Part shown: positions 40,174 to 50,858 of the stretch, one piece after another
Layout of the letters: each line of letters starts with the position of its first letter
How positions within the stretch are numbered: the first letter of the stretch is position 1
NCBI GenBank assembly: GCA_002706335.1
Contig: PAKZ01000003.1
Location: forward strand, 105,125-169,124
Length of the DNA stretch: 64,000 bases
Reading direction: 5' to 3'
Source of the DNA: Ahrensia sp.
Lineage (GTDB): Bacteria > Pseudomonadota > Alphaproteobacteria > Rhizobiales > Rhizobiaceae
Position numbers and translations under genes: made by a program
The notes under the pieces: model-generated
Told to the model about the DNA's origin: nothing
Database searches by the model: none
Seen by the model: the letters and a program-made list of their open reading frames with translations, nothing else

Positions 40174-40390
40174 GCGCGTCTCCCTGCGATCGCCGACCAT
40201 GTTATCGCTCAAGCCCGGTCTCGGGAAGATACAAGAATTCCATAATGGGCCGGATGCGAGAACGTGCCGCATTTCGCGGCTGGAATCGGCGCAAAGCCGT
40301 GCTAGGTTCGCCGCAACGCAAGAAAGCCGGATGCGGGCGGCCCGCATCAAGGCCGGCAGCGGCGGTCGGACAACGCCGGGACATGACGGG

Positions 40391-40789
40391 ATGACACTGG
40401 ACGAACTCTTTTCGGCCGCGCGCGAGGCCATGGCGAAATCGCATTCGCCCTATTCGAAATTTCCGGTCGGCGCGGCGATCCTTACCGAAGACGGACAGGT
40501 TTTCGCCGGCGCCAACATGGAAGTGGTCGCCTTTCCGGAAGGCTGGTGCGCCGAGACCAGCGCGCTTGCCCATTATGTCATGGGCGGCGGCGGCCAGATC
40601 ACCGATATCTGCGTTACTGCGGAGCGGCTGGACGAGTGTACCCCCTGCGGCGGCTGCCGCCAGAGATTGGCCGAGTTTGCGCCGGCCGATGCCCGCCTCC
40701 ATCTGACCGACCAGAAGGGTATTACCAAGACGATGACCATGGCGGAAATCCTGCCGCTCGGCTTCAAGACGGAGATTCTATCGAAATGA
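40391..40789 (+). CDS. cdd: Cytidine deaminase
   Basis: CAETSALAHY and PCGGCRQRLAEF zinc motifs. Confidence 0.9.
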   Translation: MTLDELFSAAREAMAKSHSPYSKFPVGAAILTEDGQVFAGANMEVVAFPEGWCAETSALAHYVMGGGGQITDICVTAERLDECTPCGGCRQRLAEFAPADARLHLTDQKGITKTMTMAEILPLGFKTEILSK

Positions 40790-41583
40790 AGACGGCGAGC
40801 GACATCATCATCGAGGCGCTGAACGGCCTCGCGCCACGGGTTGCGCTGGTGCTGGGTTCAGGCCTCGGCGGGCTGGTCGAGGCCGTCGAGAACGCCGTCC
40901 ATGTACCCTATTCAGAACTCGCCGGATTTCCGGAGAGCGGTGTCAGCGGCCATGCCGGCGAGGTGGTCGCCGGAACGCTTGGCGGCACGCCCGTGCTGCT
41001 GCTGTCGGGACGCGTGCATTATTACGAAAAGGGCGATGCCGCCGCGATGCGGCCGGTGCTCGAAGTGCTCAAAGGCCTTGGCATTGAAAAACTGATCCTG
41101 ACCAATGCGGCGGGTTCGCTGCGCGAGGAGTTGCCGCCGGGCTCTGTCATGCTGATCGAGGATCACATCAATTTCTCCGGCACCAACCCGCTGATCGGCG
41201 AGGAGACCGACGGGCGCTTCGTTGGCCTGACCAACGCCTATGACGCGGATCTGCGCGCCCGGATTGAAAAGGCGGCAAAGGACGAGAGCATCACGATCGG
41301 CCATGGCGTCTATATGTGGTTTTCCGGGCCATCCTTCGAAACACCGGCGGAAATCCGCATGGCGCGAACCATGGGCGCGGACGCTGTCGGCATGTCGACC
41401 GTGCCGGAAGTCATTCTCGGCCGGTTCCTCGGCCTGTCCTGCGCCGCGTGTTCGGTGATCACCAATTTCGCGGCCGGCATGACCGGCGGGGAACTGTCGC
41501 ACACCGAGACCAAGGACATGGCGCCGATCGGCGGCAAGAAGCTGCAGGCGATCCTGACGCGCGCCATCGGAGAGATGTCATGA
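40786..41583 (+). CDS. Purine-nucleoside phosphorylase
   Basis: VLGSGLGGLVEAVENAVHVPY, GRVHYYEKGD; ATGA overlap with cdd. Confidence 0.9.
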   Translation: MKTASDIIIEALNGLAPRVALVLGSGLGGLVEAVENAVHVPYSELAGFPESGVSGHAGEVVAGTLGGTPVLLLSGRVHYYEKGDAAAMRPVLEVLKGLGIEKLILTNAAGSLREELPPGSVMLIEDHINFSGTNPLIGEETDGRFVGLTNAYDADLRARIEKAAKDESITIGHGVYMWFSGPSFETPAEIRMARTMGADAVGMSTVPEVILGRFLGLSCAACSVITNFAAGMTGGELSHTETKDMAPIGGKKLQAILTRAIGEMS

Positions 41584-42605
41584 GCGGCAAGCAAGCGGCG
41601 GCCGAGACCGCGGCGAAGCCGGCAACGGGATCGCAATTGATCTCGCTTGCCGCCGCGCACAAGCGCAATTCGGGGACACCGTTCCGGCCAGAGCTATTCG
41701 AGGCCATGTCGGTCAATTTGTCGGCCACCGAAAGGCGGGTCTCGACGCTGACGACGCGGCGCACCGTCAAGAAGGAATGGCAGGCGGCCTGGTTGGTGCG
41801 CGCCATCGAATGCATCGACCTGACGACGCTTGCCGGCGACGACACACCCGGCCGCGTCGAACGGCTCTGCGCCAAGGCGCGGCATCCGTTGCGGGCCGAT
41901 CTCGTCAAGGCGCTGGGACTGGAAGGCCGCCGGCTGACCCCCGGAGCCGTCTGCGTCTATCCGGAAATGGTGGCGCCTGCGGTCAAGGCGTTGGAGGGAT
42001 CGGGGGTTCCTGTCGCGTCCGTGGCAACCGGTTTTCCGGCCGGACTGACGCCGATGCGCGACCGGCTCGCAGAAATCCGCTATGCGGTCGAGCAAGGGGC
42101 CGACGAGATCGACATCGTGATTTCGCGCCGGCATGTGCTGACCGGCAACTGGATGGCGCTCTACGACGAAATCCGCGAGATGCGCGAGGCCTGTGGCGAG
42201 GCTCATATGAAGGCGATCCTGGCGACCGGCGAGCTTAAGACGCTCTCCAATGTCTACAAGGCGTCGATGGTTTCGATGATGGCGGGCGCGGATTTCGTCA
42301 AGACATCGACCGGCATGGAAGGGGTCAATGCGACGCTGCCGGTCAGCCTCGTCATGGTGCGCTCGGTGCGCGATTTCCTGGAAGCGACCGGCAATGTCTG
42401 CGGCTTCAAGCCGGCCGGCGGCATCCGCACCGCCAAGGATGCAATCGCCTGGCTGATCCTGATGAAGGAGGAATTGGGCAATCCGTGGCTCAAGCCCGAC
42501 CTCTTCCGCTTCGGCGCAAGCTCTCTGCTCGGCGATATCGAGCGGCAGATCGAGCATCACGTCACCGGCCGCTACTCGTCGGCCGACCGGCACGGCATCG
42601 CCTGA
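41580..42605 (+). CDS. deoC: Deoxyribose-phosphate aldolase
   Basis: ADFVKTSTGM catalytic Lys motif; KPAGGIRTAKDA; ATGA overlap with the PNP gene. Confidence 0.9.
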   Translation: MSGKQAAAETAAKPATGSQLISLAAAHKRNSGTPFRPELFEAMSVNLSATERRVSTLTTRRTVKKEWQAAWLVRAIECIDLTTLAGDDTPGRVERLCAKARHPLRADLVKALGLEGRRLTPGAVCVYPEMVAPAVKALEGSGVPVASVATGFPAGLTPMRDRLAEIRYAVEQGADEIDIVISRRHVLTGNWMALYDEIREMREACGEAHMKAILATGELKTLSNVYKASMVSMMAGADFVKTSTGMEGVNATLPVSLVMVRSVRDFLEATGNVCGFKPAGGIRTAKDAIAWLILMKEELGNPWLKPDLFRFGASSLLGDIERQIEHHVTGRYSSADRHGIA

Positions 42606-42613
42606 GGAACGCA

Positions 42614-45010
42614 ATGAACGACATCAGCAACATTTTCGACACGATGGAATACGGGCCGGCGCCGGAGGATTCGAAGGATGTCCGCGCTTGGCTGAAGGCT
42701 CAGAAGAGCGGATTCGGCCACTTCATCGGCGGCGCGTTTACCAAGCCGGAAAAGGGCGCCACCTTCGCGGTCGCCACCCCCGCCGATGGTGAAAAGCTCG
42801 CCGATGTGGCGCTTGGTACGGCGAAGGACGTGGACGAGGCGGTGGCCGCCGCCGGCAAGGCGCTGAAGAAGTGGCAGGCGCTATCTTGCAACCAGCGCGC
42901 CCGACATCTTTATGCGCTGGCGCGCCATGTCCAGAAACATTCCCGCTTCCTAGCCGTGCTCGAGACGCTCGACAACGGCAAGACGATCCGCGAAACGCGC
43001 GACATCGACATCCCGCTGGTCGCCCGGCATTTCTACCACCATGCCGGCTGGGCTGAGCTGCGGGACCGGTCGTTTCCGGGATATGAGGCCGCCGGCGTTT
43101 GCGGGCAGATCATTCCGTGGAACTTCCCACTGCTGATGCTGTCCTGGAAGGTCGCGCCGGCGCTCGCCGCCGGCTGCACGGTGGTGCTGAAATCGGCGGA
43201 GCACACGCCGCTGACGGCGATTGCGTTTGCGGAGATCTGCGCCGAGGCGGGGCTTCCGGCCGGCGTTTTCAATCTCATCAATGGCGACGCGGAAGCGGGA
43301 TCGGCAATCGCCGGTCACCCCGACATCACCAAGCTGGCCTTTACCGGCTCGACCGAGGTGGGGCGCATCCTACGCCGTCAGACGGCCGGATCGGGCAAGA
43401 AGCTGTCGCTGGAACTGGGCGGAAAGTCGCCCTTCATCGTTTTCGAGAACGCAGATCTGGACGCGGCTGTCGAGGGCGTGGTCGACGCGATCTGGTTCAA
43501 CCAAGGCGAAGTCTGCTGCGCCGGCTCGCGGGCATTGGTGCAGGAGGGCATCGCCGACCGCTTCCACGAGAAGCTGAAGGCGCGCATGGAAAAGCTGCGC
43601 GTCGGCGATCCGCTCGACAAGTCGATGGACATGGGCGCGGTCGTCGCGCCGGTTCAGGTCGAACAGATTACGGCCAAGGTGCAGGCCGGCGTCGCCGAAG
43701 GCGCCGAGATGTGGCAGCCGAGCTGGGCCGGCAAGTTCGCAAGCGCCAATGAGGGCTGCTTCTATCCCCCGACTCTCTTCACCCATGTCTCCCCGGCTTC
43801 TTCGCTGGCGCAGGAGGAAGTGTTCGGGCCGGTGCTCGCTTCCATGACCTTCCGGACGCCGGGAGAAGCAGTGCAGCTTGCCAACAATTCCCGTTACGGG
43901 CTCGCGGCTTCGATCTGGTCGCAGAATCTCGACGAAGCTTTCGACACGGCGCGAAAGGTGAAATCCGGCGTGGTGTGGATCAACTCGACCAACCTGTTCG
44001 ACGCGGCGGCCGGTTTTGGCGGCTACAAGGAGAGCGGCTACGGGCGCGAAGGCGGCCGCGAAGGCATGATGGAATATCTGGTACCGGCCTGGCAGAAGAA
44101 GGCCAAGGCGCTGCCGGAGAGCGAAGCATTGCTAGCCCCGACGCCTGCTCCGGGCGGCGAAGGCGGAGGTCTCGACCGGACGGTGAAGCTCTATATCGGC
44201 GGCAAGCAGGCGCGGCCCGATTCCGGCTATTCCTACCCGGTCACGGGGAAAGGAGGGAAACATCTCGCGGAAGTCGGCCTCGGCAACCGCAAGGACATCC
44301 GTAACGCCGTCGAGGCCGCGCACAAGGCCTCCGGCTGGAGCGGGATGACAGGCCATGCACGGGCGCAGGTACTCTATTTCCTCGCCGAGAATCTGGAGCT
44401 TCGCGCAAGGGAATTCGCCGAGCGACTGGGCGAGGCCGGCGCTTCTTCCCATGCGGCGAAGCGCGAGGTCGAGGCCTCGGTTTCCCGGATCATGTTCTAC
44501 GCTGCTTGGGCGGACAAATATGACGGCGCGGTCCGCGCGCCCGCTTCGCGCATGCTGTCGCTGGCGCTCAACGAGCCGTGGGACGTGATGGGCATTTCCT
44601 GTCCGGACGAAGCGCCGCTGCTGGCCTTCATCTCGCTGGTCATGCCGGCGATCTCGATGGGTAATCGTGTCGTCGTCACGCCGTCACCGACACAGCCTTT
44701 GGCGGCCTGCGACCTCTACCAGGTTCTCGACACGTCCGACGTTCCTGGCGGCGTGATCAATATCGTCACCGGCGATCGCGATACGCTTGCCGACACAATG
44801 GCGAAACACGACGACATCGCGGCGCTCTGGTATTTCGGCGGCGCGAAGGGCACGGAAATGGCGGAGCGCGAATCGGCCGGCAATCTGAAGCCTGTCTGGG
44901 CGAATAACGGCAAAGCGCGCGACTGGCACGACACCGAGCAGGGCGAAGGCGAGGAGTTCCTCTTCCGGGCGACCCGTATCAAGACGATCTGGACGCCGTT
45001 CGGCGTTTGA
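42614..45010 (+). CDS. Two-domain aldehyde dehydrogenase (ALDH16-like)
   Basis: N-terminal ALDH domain with NQGEVCCAGSR; C-terminal second ALDH-like domain lacking an obvious catalytic Cys region. Confidence 0.8.
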   Translation: MNDISNIFDTMEYGPAPEDSKDVRAWLKAQKSGFGHFIGGAFTKPEKGATFAVATPADGEKLADVALGTAKDVDEAVAAAGKALKKWQALSCNQRARHLYALARHVQKHSRFLAVLETLDNGKTIRETRDIDIPLVARHFYHHAGWAELRDRSFPGYEAAGVCGQIIPWNFPLLMLSWKVAPALAAGCTVVLKSAEHTPLTAIAFAEICAEAGLPAGVFNLINGDAEAGSAIAGHPDITKLAFTGSTEVGRILRRQTAGSGKKLSLELGGKSPFIVFENADLDAAVEGVVDAIWFNQGEVCCAGSRALVQEGIADRFHEKLKARMEKLRVGDPLDKSMDMGAVVAPVQVEQITAKVQAGVAEGAEMWQPSWAGKFASANEGCFYPPTLFTHVSPASSLAQEEVFGPVLASMTFRTPGEAVQLANNSRYGLAASIWSQNLDEAFDTARKVKSGVVWINSTNLFDAAAGFGGYKESGYGREGGREGMMEYLVPAWQKKAKALPESEALLAPTPAPGGEGGGLDRTVKLYIGGKQARPDSGYSYPVTGKGGKHLAEVGLGNRKDIRNAVEAAHKASGWSGMTGHARAQVLYFLAENLELRAREFAERLGEAGASSHAAKREVEASVSRIMFYAAWADKYDGAVRAPASRMLSLALNEPWDVMGISCPDEAPLLAFISLVMPAISMGNRVVVTPSPTQPLAACDLYQVLDTSDVPGGVINIVTGDRDTLADTMAKHDDIAALWYFGGAKGTEMAERESAGNLKPVWANNGKARDWHDTEQGEGEEFLFRATRIKTIWTPFGV

Positions 45011-45027
45011 CCGCGAGAGGATCTTCC

Positions 45028-46341
45028 ATGCTGGCCCAAGAGTTCATTCGCGCCAAGCGCGACGGCGGCGACCTTTCGCCCGAGGCAATCGGCGAATTCG
45101 TCGCCGGCATCACCGATGGTTCGGTGACAGACGCGCAGATCTCCGCCTTCGCCATGGCCGTGTTCTTCAACGGGCTATCGGCAGACGAGACCGTTGCGCT
45201 GACGCTATCCATGCGCGATTCCGGCGATGTTCTCGACTGGTCCGGCATCGACAAACCGATCTGCGACAAGCATTCGACTGGCGGCGTCGGCGACAATGTA
45301 TCGCTGATGCTGGCACCCATCGCCGCGGCCTGCGGGCTGGCGGTTCCGATGATTTCCGGACGCGGTCTCGGCCATACCGGGGGCACGCTCGACAAGATGG
45401 ATTCCATTCCCGGCTACACGACGCAGCCGGACAATGCGCTGTTTCGAAAGACCGTCGAGGAGGCGGGTTGCGCGATCATCGGACAGACCGCCGATCTTGC
45501 GCCTGCCGACAAGCGTTTCTACGGCGTGCGCGACGTGACCGCGACCGTCGAGAGCATCCATCTCATCACCGCATCGATCCTGTCGAAGAAGCTCGCTGCC
45601 GGTTTGCAGTCGCTGGTGCTCGACGTAAAATTCGGCAATGGCGCCTTCATGGCCGACTATGACAAGGCGCGCACGCTGGCGACGACGCTGGTGAAGGTCG
45701 CAAACGGCGCGGGTACGCGCACGATGGCGCTGATGACCGACATGACCCAGCCGCTGGCTTCGGCCGCCGGCAATGCAGTGGAAGTGCGAAACGCCGTGGA
45801 GTTTCTGGCGGGAGCGCATCGCGATCCGCGCCTCGAATCGGTGACGCTGGCGCTTGCCGCCGAGATGCTGGTCGTCTCCGAATTGGACGATTCGCCGGCG
45901 ACCGCGCTTGGGCGCGCCCGTGAAGCGCTCGACAGCGGGCGCGCGGCGGAAGTCTTCGGCAGGATGGTGCAGGTATTGGGCGGGCCGACGGATTTCGTCG
46001 AGCGCCACGACGATTATCTGGAAAAGGCTCCGTTGAACGCGGTGGTCGAGGCTCCCAAAGGCGGCAATGTTCACGGCATCTCGACGCGCGATATCGGCAT
46101 CGCCGTGGTCGAGCTCGGCGGCGGGCGGCGGCGTCCGGAGGATGTGATCGACCACGCGGTCGGCGTTACCGGGCTGGTCGATATCGGCGTGAAGCTGGAA
46201 AAGGGCGACGCGATCGCGACGATCCATGCGCGGGACGACAGGGCGCTGGAGGCAGCGCGAAAACGAGTGCTGGCTGCTTACGAGATCGCGGAAAATGCGC
46301 CGGACGTGGCCGAACCCATCGCCGAACGCATTCTCGGCTGA
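45028..46341 (+). CDS. deoA: Thymidine phosphorylase
   Basis: KHSTGGVGDNVSLMLAPIAAACGL motif. Confidence 0.95.
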   Translation: MLAQEFIRAKRDGGDLSPEAIGEFVAGITDGSVTDAQISAFAMAVFFNGLSADETVALTLSMRDSGDVLDWSGIDKPICDKHSTGGVGDNVSLMLAPIAAACGLAVPMISGRGLGHTGGTLDKMDSIPGYTTQPDNALFRKTVEEAGCAIIGQTADLAPADKRFYGVRDVTATVESIHLITASILSKKLAAGLQSLVLDVKFGNGAFMADYDKARTLATTLVKVANGAGTRTMALMTDMTQPLASAAGNAVEVRNAVEFLAGAHRDPRLESVTLALAAEMLVVSELDDSPATALGRAREALDSGRAAEVFGRMVQVLGGPTDFVERHDDYLEKAPLNAVVEAPKGGNVHGISTRDIGIAVVELGGGRRRPEDVIDHAVGVTGLVDIGVKLEKGDAIATIHARDDRALEAARKRVLAAYEIAENAPDVAEPIAERILG

Positions 46342-46448
46342 TCGACAGGAGACGAGCCGCTCTCTCGTTGAAACGCGTCTTGCGCGGCTTTAAGCTGCCG
46401 TGCATCAGATGATGAAATGCCGGCAGGCGCTATTTCCAGGGGCGGAGC

Positions 46449-47543
46449 ATGCGCAAAACAGGTTCGATCTTGGCAGTGGGTTTTCTGCTGGCCGTCATGC
46501 CCTTTGCCGGCAAAGGAACAGCGGCCGCCCAGGACGATGCATTGCCACCGATCCTCGACGAGCAGGGCAATCCGGCGCCGGGCTCGGTCGTTGCGTTGCA
46601 GAAGATCAATCTCGGCGGCGTCGGCCAGTGGATCCTGATCCGCGGCCGCGACGAGACCAAGCCGGTGCTGCTCGTCCTGCACGGCGGGCCGGGCGAGACG
46701 ATGATGCCGTGGGTAGACCTGTTCCAACGCCGCGAACTCGAAGAGAATTTCGTCGTGGTCCACTGGGACCAGCGCAATGCCGGCAAGTCCTATTCCTCGG
46801 CCCTGTCGGGAGAGGATCTCGACGTCGAGGCCTATGTGGACGATACGCTGGAACTCGCGGATCTGCTGACGCGGCGGTTCCGCCAGGACAGGATTTTCCT
46901 CGCGGGCGTTTCCTGGGGCAGCGCGCTCGGATTTTTGACGCTGGAGCGCAATTCCAGCCTGTTCCGCGCCTTTATCGCGACAAGCGAGTATGTCGACTGG
47001 CAACGCAGCCAGACAGCGGGCTTCCAATGGGCCAAGGCGGAGGCCGAATCGCGCGACGACAGGGAGGCGCTGGAGGATATCGCTTCGATAGAGCCGTTCG
47101 ACCCGACGGATCTTGGCGATATCGCCGCGAAAAGCCGGTTGCTGAACCGTTATCGCGGCGGCGATTTCCATACCGACGGGCGTTGGCAAGGCTATCTCGA
47201 TTACGCGGCGAGCGGACAGAGCCCCTATTATTCCACGACCGAGGTAAAGAACTACGAGAACAGCATCGAGGCATCAAAGCGGGCCGTGCTACCACAGTTA
47301 GCCGGCTACAATCTGTTTGAGGATTACCCGGTCTCGGACATTCCGATCCACTTCGTATCAGGCGCGGAGGACCATGAGACGCCGGTGGAACTGGTGGAAG
47401 AATATGCCGCCGAATTGAAGGCGCCCGACAAGAGCCTGACGATCATCCAGAATACGGGGCACAACGTGCCGTTCGACGCGCCGAAGGCGTGGGCCGATAC
47501 GCTTATCCGGATTGGCAATGAGGTGATGGCCAGAGAGAATTAA
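46449..47543 (+). CDS. Exported alpha/beta hydrolase (proline iminopeptidase-like)
   Basis: Signal peptide; HGGPGETMMPW; GVSWGSALG nucleophile elbow; catalytic His near GHNVPFDAP. Confidence 0.85.
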   Translation: MRKTGSILAVGFLLAVMPFAGKGTAAAQDDALPPILDEQGNPAPGSVVALQKINLGGVGQWILIRGRDETKPVLLVLHGGPGETMMPWVDLFQRRELEENFVVVHWDQRNAGKSYSSALSGEDLDVEAYVDDTLELADLLTRRFRQDRIFLAGVSWGSALGFLTLERNSSLFRAFIATSEYVDWQRSQTAGFQWAKAEAESRDDREALEDIASIEPFDPTDLGDIAAKSRLLNRYRGGDFHTDGRWQGYLDYAASGQSPYYSTTEVKNYENSIEASKRAVLPQLAGYNLFEDYPVSDIPIHFVSGAEDHETPVELVEEYAAELKAPDKSLTIIQNTGHNVPFDAPKAWADTLIRIGNEVMAREN

Positions 47544-47552
47544 GAGCGGGCG

Positions 47553-48101
47553 TCAGAGTGTCAGGACGAGCGTTCCGTTTGAAAACTCGAAATTGCGCAG
47601 CCGGTTGAGGAAGGTCATGCCGATCAGCACGATGTTCAGAGCGTCATCCTTGAGGATCATCGCTTCGACGTCGCGGACGCGGATCGATCCGATCCTGACC
47701 TCGCGGACGATGGCGCGGGCGGCCTTGGTCGGGCCATTGGCCGTGTTGACCGTGTAGACGAATTCATGCGGTGCCGGATTGATGCCGAGGCGGCGCGCTT
47801 CGGACTGATTCAGCGCGATCATCGAGGCGCCGGTGTCGACAACGCCGGTGACGGGCCGCGAATTAAGCTGGAACTGCGAGACGAAATGACCGCCCTCATT
47901 GGCCTGCAGGCGGACCGTGCCGGACCATGACTGCTGTTTCTGCGCGGATTTCGACGCCGCGCTCCGGGCGGTCTGCGCTTCCAACTTGTCCTTGTAGACT
48001 GTCGCCGCGGTGTCGAGGACCTGAGGATTCTCATGCAGGAAGGAGACCGCGCCCAACGCGGAGATCGAGACGGACACAACGATAAAAAGATAGCGAAGCA
48101 T
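47553..48101 (-). CDS. Retropepsin-like clan AA aspartic protease (TIGR02281-like)
   Basis: VDTGASMIALNQSEARRLGI; N-terminal TM. Confidence 0.85.
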   Translation of the reverse strand: MLRYLFIVVSVSISALGAVSFLHENPQVLDTAATVYKDKLEAQTARSAASKSAQKQQSWSGTVRLQANEGGHFVSQFQLNSRPVTGVVDTGASMIALNQSEARRLGINPAPHEFVYTVNTANGPTKAARAIVREVRIGSIRVRDVEAMILKDDALNIVLIGMTFLNRLRNFEFSNGTLVLTL

Positions 48102-48264
48102 GGCGCCAAACTAGCGCCCGTCGACAAAGGACCGATTAAGAGCAAGCGGCAATTTCGCTTGCAGTTATCGAAGCCTTTGCCCGATTGCTAAAAGTTAAAC
48201 TGTCGCCCCTATTACACCATGACTCAACGGCGCGAAACACCTGGCCAAAGGTCCCGCAAATGCG

Positions 48265-48894
48265 CTATTTCGTGCCGTACATGCGGTCGCCGGCATCTCC
48301 GAGACCGGGAACGATGTAGCCCTTCTCATTGAGTTTCTTGTCGATCGCGGCGGTAACAACGGGCACGTCGGGATGGGCCCTGGTGAATTTCTCAACGCCT
48401 TCCGGCGCGGCGAGCAGGCAGACGAAGCGAATATCCTTCGCGCCGCGCTCCTTCAGTTTATGCACGGCGGCGATCGCCGAATTGGCAGTCGCCAGCATCG
48501 GGTCGACCACGATGGTCAGTCGATCCGATAGGTCTTCCGGCGCTTTGAAGTAATATTCGACCGGCTCGAGCGTCTCATGGTCGCGATAGAGGCCGATATG
48601 GGCGACGCGCGCCGAGGGCACGAGATCGAGCATGCCGTCGAGCAGGCCGTTACCGGCGCGCAGCACCGACGCGAAGACCAGCTTCTTGCCCTCAAGAACC
48701 GGCGACTGCATTTCGGCGAGCGGCGTCTCAATCGTCTCCATTGTCGTCGGCAGTTCGCGGGTGACCTCGTAGCAGAGCAGCAGCGAGATTTCGCGCAGGA
48801 GCCGCCGGAAACCGGCCGTGGAGGTCTCCTTCTTGCGCATGAAGGTAAGCTTGTGCTGCACGAGCGGGTGGTTGACGACGGTCACGCTGTCCAT
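48265..48894 (-). CDS. upp: Uracil phosphoribosyltransferase
   Basis: [38 protein letters not shown]. Confidence 0.95.
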   Translation of the reverse strand: MDSVTVVNHPLVQHKLTFMRKKETSTAGFRRLLREISLLLCYEVTRELPTTMETIETPLAEMQSPVLEGKKLVFASVLRAGNGLLDGMLDLVPSARVAHIGLYRDHETLEPVEYYFKAPEDLSDRLTIVVDPMLATANSAIAAVHKLKERGAKDIRFVCLLAAPEGVEKFTRAHPDVPVVTAAIDKKLNEKGYIVPGLGDAGDRMYGTK

Positions 48895-48996
48895 GGGATG
48901 CCTCATTGAAGAATGTCGCCGGCACAGTAACCGTCCCGGCCGCGGGGGAAAAGCGGCAAGCGCAGCTATCCAAGGATCAGACGCCGGCGGAGACGA

Positions 48997-49959
48997 TCAG
49001 CCGAGCCGCGAGAGCAGCCGGGCCCGCGTTTGCGCATCGACGAAGGCGGCCTCGATCGAAGTGCGGGTGGTTTCCATGAGCGCCTCGTCGTCCATGCCAA
49101 ACCATGTCCGCGCGGTTTCGTATTCCTGCGCCAGAGAGGTGTGGAAGAAGGGCGGATCGTCGGAGGAGAGCGTCACCCTCACACCGGCATCACGCAACTT
49201 CGGGAAAGGATGCGCTGCATAGGACGGGAACACGCCGAGCGAGATATTGGAGCCGGGACAGACTTCCAGAACGACCCCATCGGAGGCCAGCCGTTCGACG
49301 AGGGCCGGATCCTCGATGGCACGAACGCCGTGGCCGATGCGGGCGGGCTTCAGGTGATCGAGCGCCCCACGCACGCTTTCCGCCCCCGACAATTCGCCGG
49401 CATGGACGGTGATGGCGAGCCCGGCATCGCGGGCGATTTCGAAGGCCTTCGCGAAATCGGCCGGCCGGTGCATGCGCTCGTCGCCCGCCATTCCGAATCC
49501 CGTGATCAGCGGGTGCGGATTGGCGGCGATGGAGCGCGCGGCGCGCTCGACGCCTTCCGGGCCCTCGTGGCGCAGGCCGGTAGCGATCATCCGCGACTCG
49601 ATGCCTGTCGCCTCGCGGGCGCGGCGCATGCCTTCGGCGAGGCCGGAAATATAGGCTTCCGGGGTCAGGCCCGCTGCGATGGCGTGGTCGGTCGAAATGA
49701 AGAATTCGGAATAGATAGCGTCCTGCGACGCCAGGTCCGCCAGGTAGGTCTCGGCGAGGAGCGCATAGTCGTCCTCGTCGCGGAACAGCCTCGAAGCGAG
49801 ATCATAGGCGTGCAGGAAGGAGGTAAAGTCCGACCAGACATAGGAATCGCCCTCTATGATGGCGGAAACGTCAGCACCGTATTTCTCAGCCTGCGCCTCT
49901 ACCAGCGCCGGGCTCGCGGCGCCCTCAATGTGACAGTGAAGTTCGGCTTTGACGACCAT
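48997..49959 (-). CDS. add: Adenosine deaminase
   Basis: [32 protein letters not shown]. Confidence 0.9.
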   Translation of the reverse strand: MVVKAELHCHIEGAASPALVEAQAEKYGADVSAIIEGDSYVWSDFTSFLHAYDLASRLFRDEDDYALLAETYLADLASQDAIYSEFFISTDHAIAAGLTPEAYISGLAEGMRRAREATGIESRMIATGLRHEGPEGVERAARSIAANPHPLITGFGMAGDERMHRPADFAKAFEIARDAGLAITVHAGELSGAESVRGALDHLKPARIGHGVRAIEDPALVERLASDGVVLEVCPGSNISLGVFPSYAAHPFPKLRDAGVRVTLSSDDPPFFHTSLAQEYETARTWFGMDDEALMETTRTSIEAAFVDAQTRARLLSRLG

Positions 49960-50077
49960 GGCTTGATCTCCGCTGCGAAGAGGCCATCTCCGTGACACGA
50001 TGGCACGGCTTGCGCAATGGCCCCGTTTGCCTGCATAGGCTACGCGTCAACACGCAAGGCATCACGGGACAGGACCC

Positions 50078-50854
50078 ATGTCGCAATCCAGAACCACCGC
50101 GGGCGGTGGAATGAAGACGTCCTTCGGCTACACGCAAGTCGGCGAGGGCGAGAAGCAGGAGCGCGTCAATGACGTGTTCCACCAGGTTGCCCAGCGCTAT
50201 GACGTGATGAACGACCTGATGTCAGGCGGCATGCACCGCATCTGGAAGGACGCGATGGTGACCGCGGTGAATCCACCAAAGGACCGGGCGTTCGCGTCTC
50301 TCGATGTTGCCGGCGGCACCGGCGACATCGCTTTCCGCATCCTCGACGCCTCGCGCGGCAATGCCCATGTAACGGCGCTCGACATCAACGGCTCTATGCT
50401 GCAAGTCGGCCGCGAGCGTGCCGAAAAACGCGGGCTTGCCAAAAACCTGACCTTCGTTGAAGCCAATGCCGAGGATCTTCCGTTCGAGGACAAAAGTTTC
50501 GACGCCTATACGGTCGCATTCGGTATCCGAAACGTTCCCGATATTCCAAAAGCGCTCGGCGAAGCTTATCGCGTGTTGAAGCGGGGCGGCCGGTTCCTGT
50601 GCCTGGAGTTTTCCGAGGTTGACGCGCCAGTGCTGGAGACCGTCTACGAGAAATGGTCGTTCAACGCGATCCCGCGCATCGGCCAGGCGGTGACCGGCGA
50701 CGGCGAACCCTATCGCTACCTGGTCGAATCGATCCGCAAGTTCCCCAATCAGGAGAACTTTGCCGCGATGATCCGCAAAGCGGGTTTTTCGCGCGTGAGC
50801 TACAAGAATTTCACCGGCGGGATCGCCGCGCTGCATTCTGGTTGGAAGCTCTGA
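50078..50854 (+). CDS. ubiE: Demethylmenaquinone/2-methoxy-6-polyprenylbenzoquinol methyltransferase
   Basis: [30 protein letters not shown]. Confidence 0.95.
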   Translation: MSQSRTTAGGGMKTSFGYTQVGEGEKQERVNDVFHQVAQRYDVMNDLMSGGMHRIWKDAMVTAVNPPKDRAFASLDVAGGTGDIAFRILDASRGNAHVTALDINGSMLQVGRERAEKRGLAKNLTFVEANAEDLPFEDKSFDAYTVAFGIRNVPDIPKALGEAYRVLKRGGRFLCLEFSEVDAPVLETVYEKWSFNAIPRIGQAVTGDGEPYRYLVESIRKFPNQENFAAMIRKAGFSRVSYKNFTGGIAALHSGWKL

Positions 50855-50858
50855 TTCC

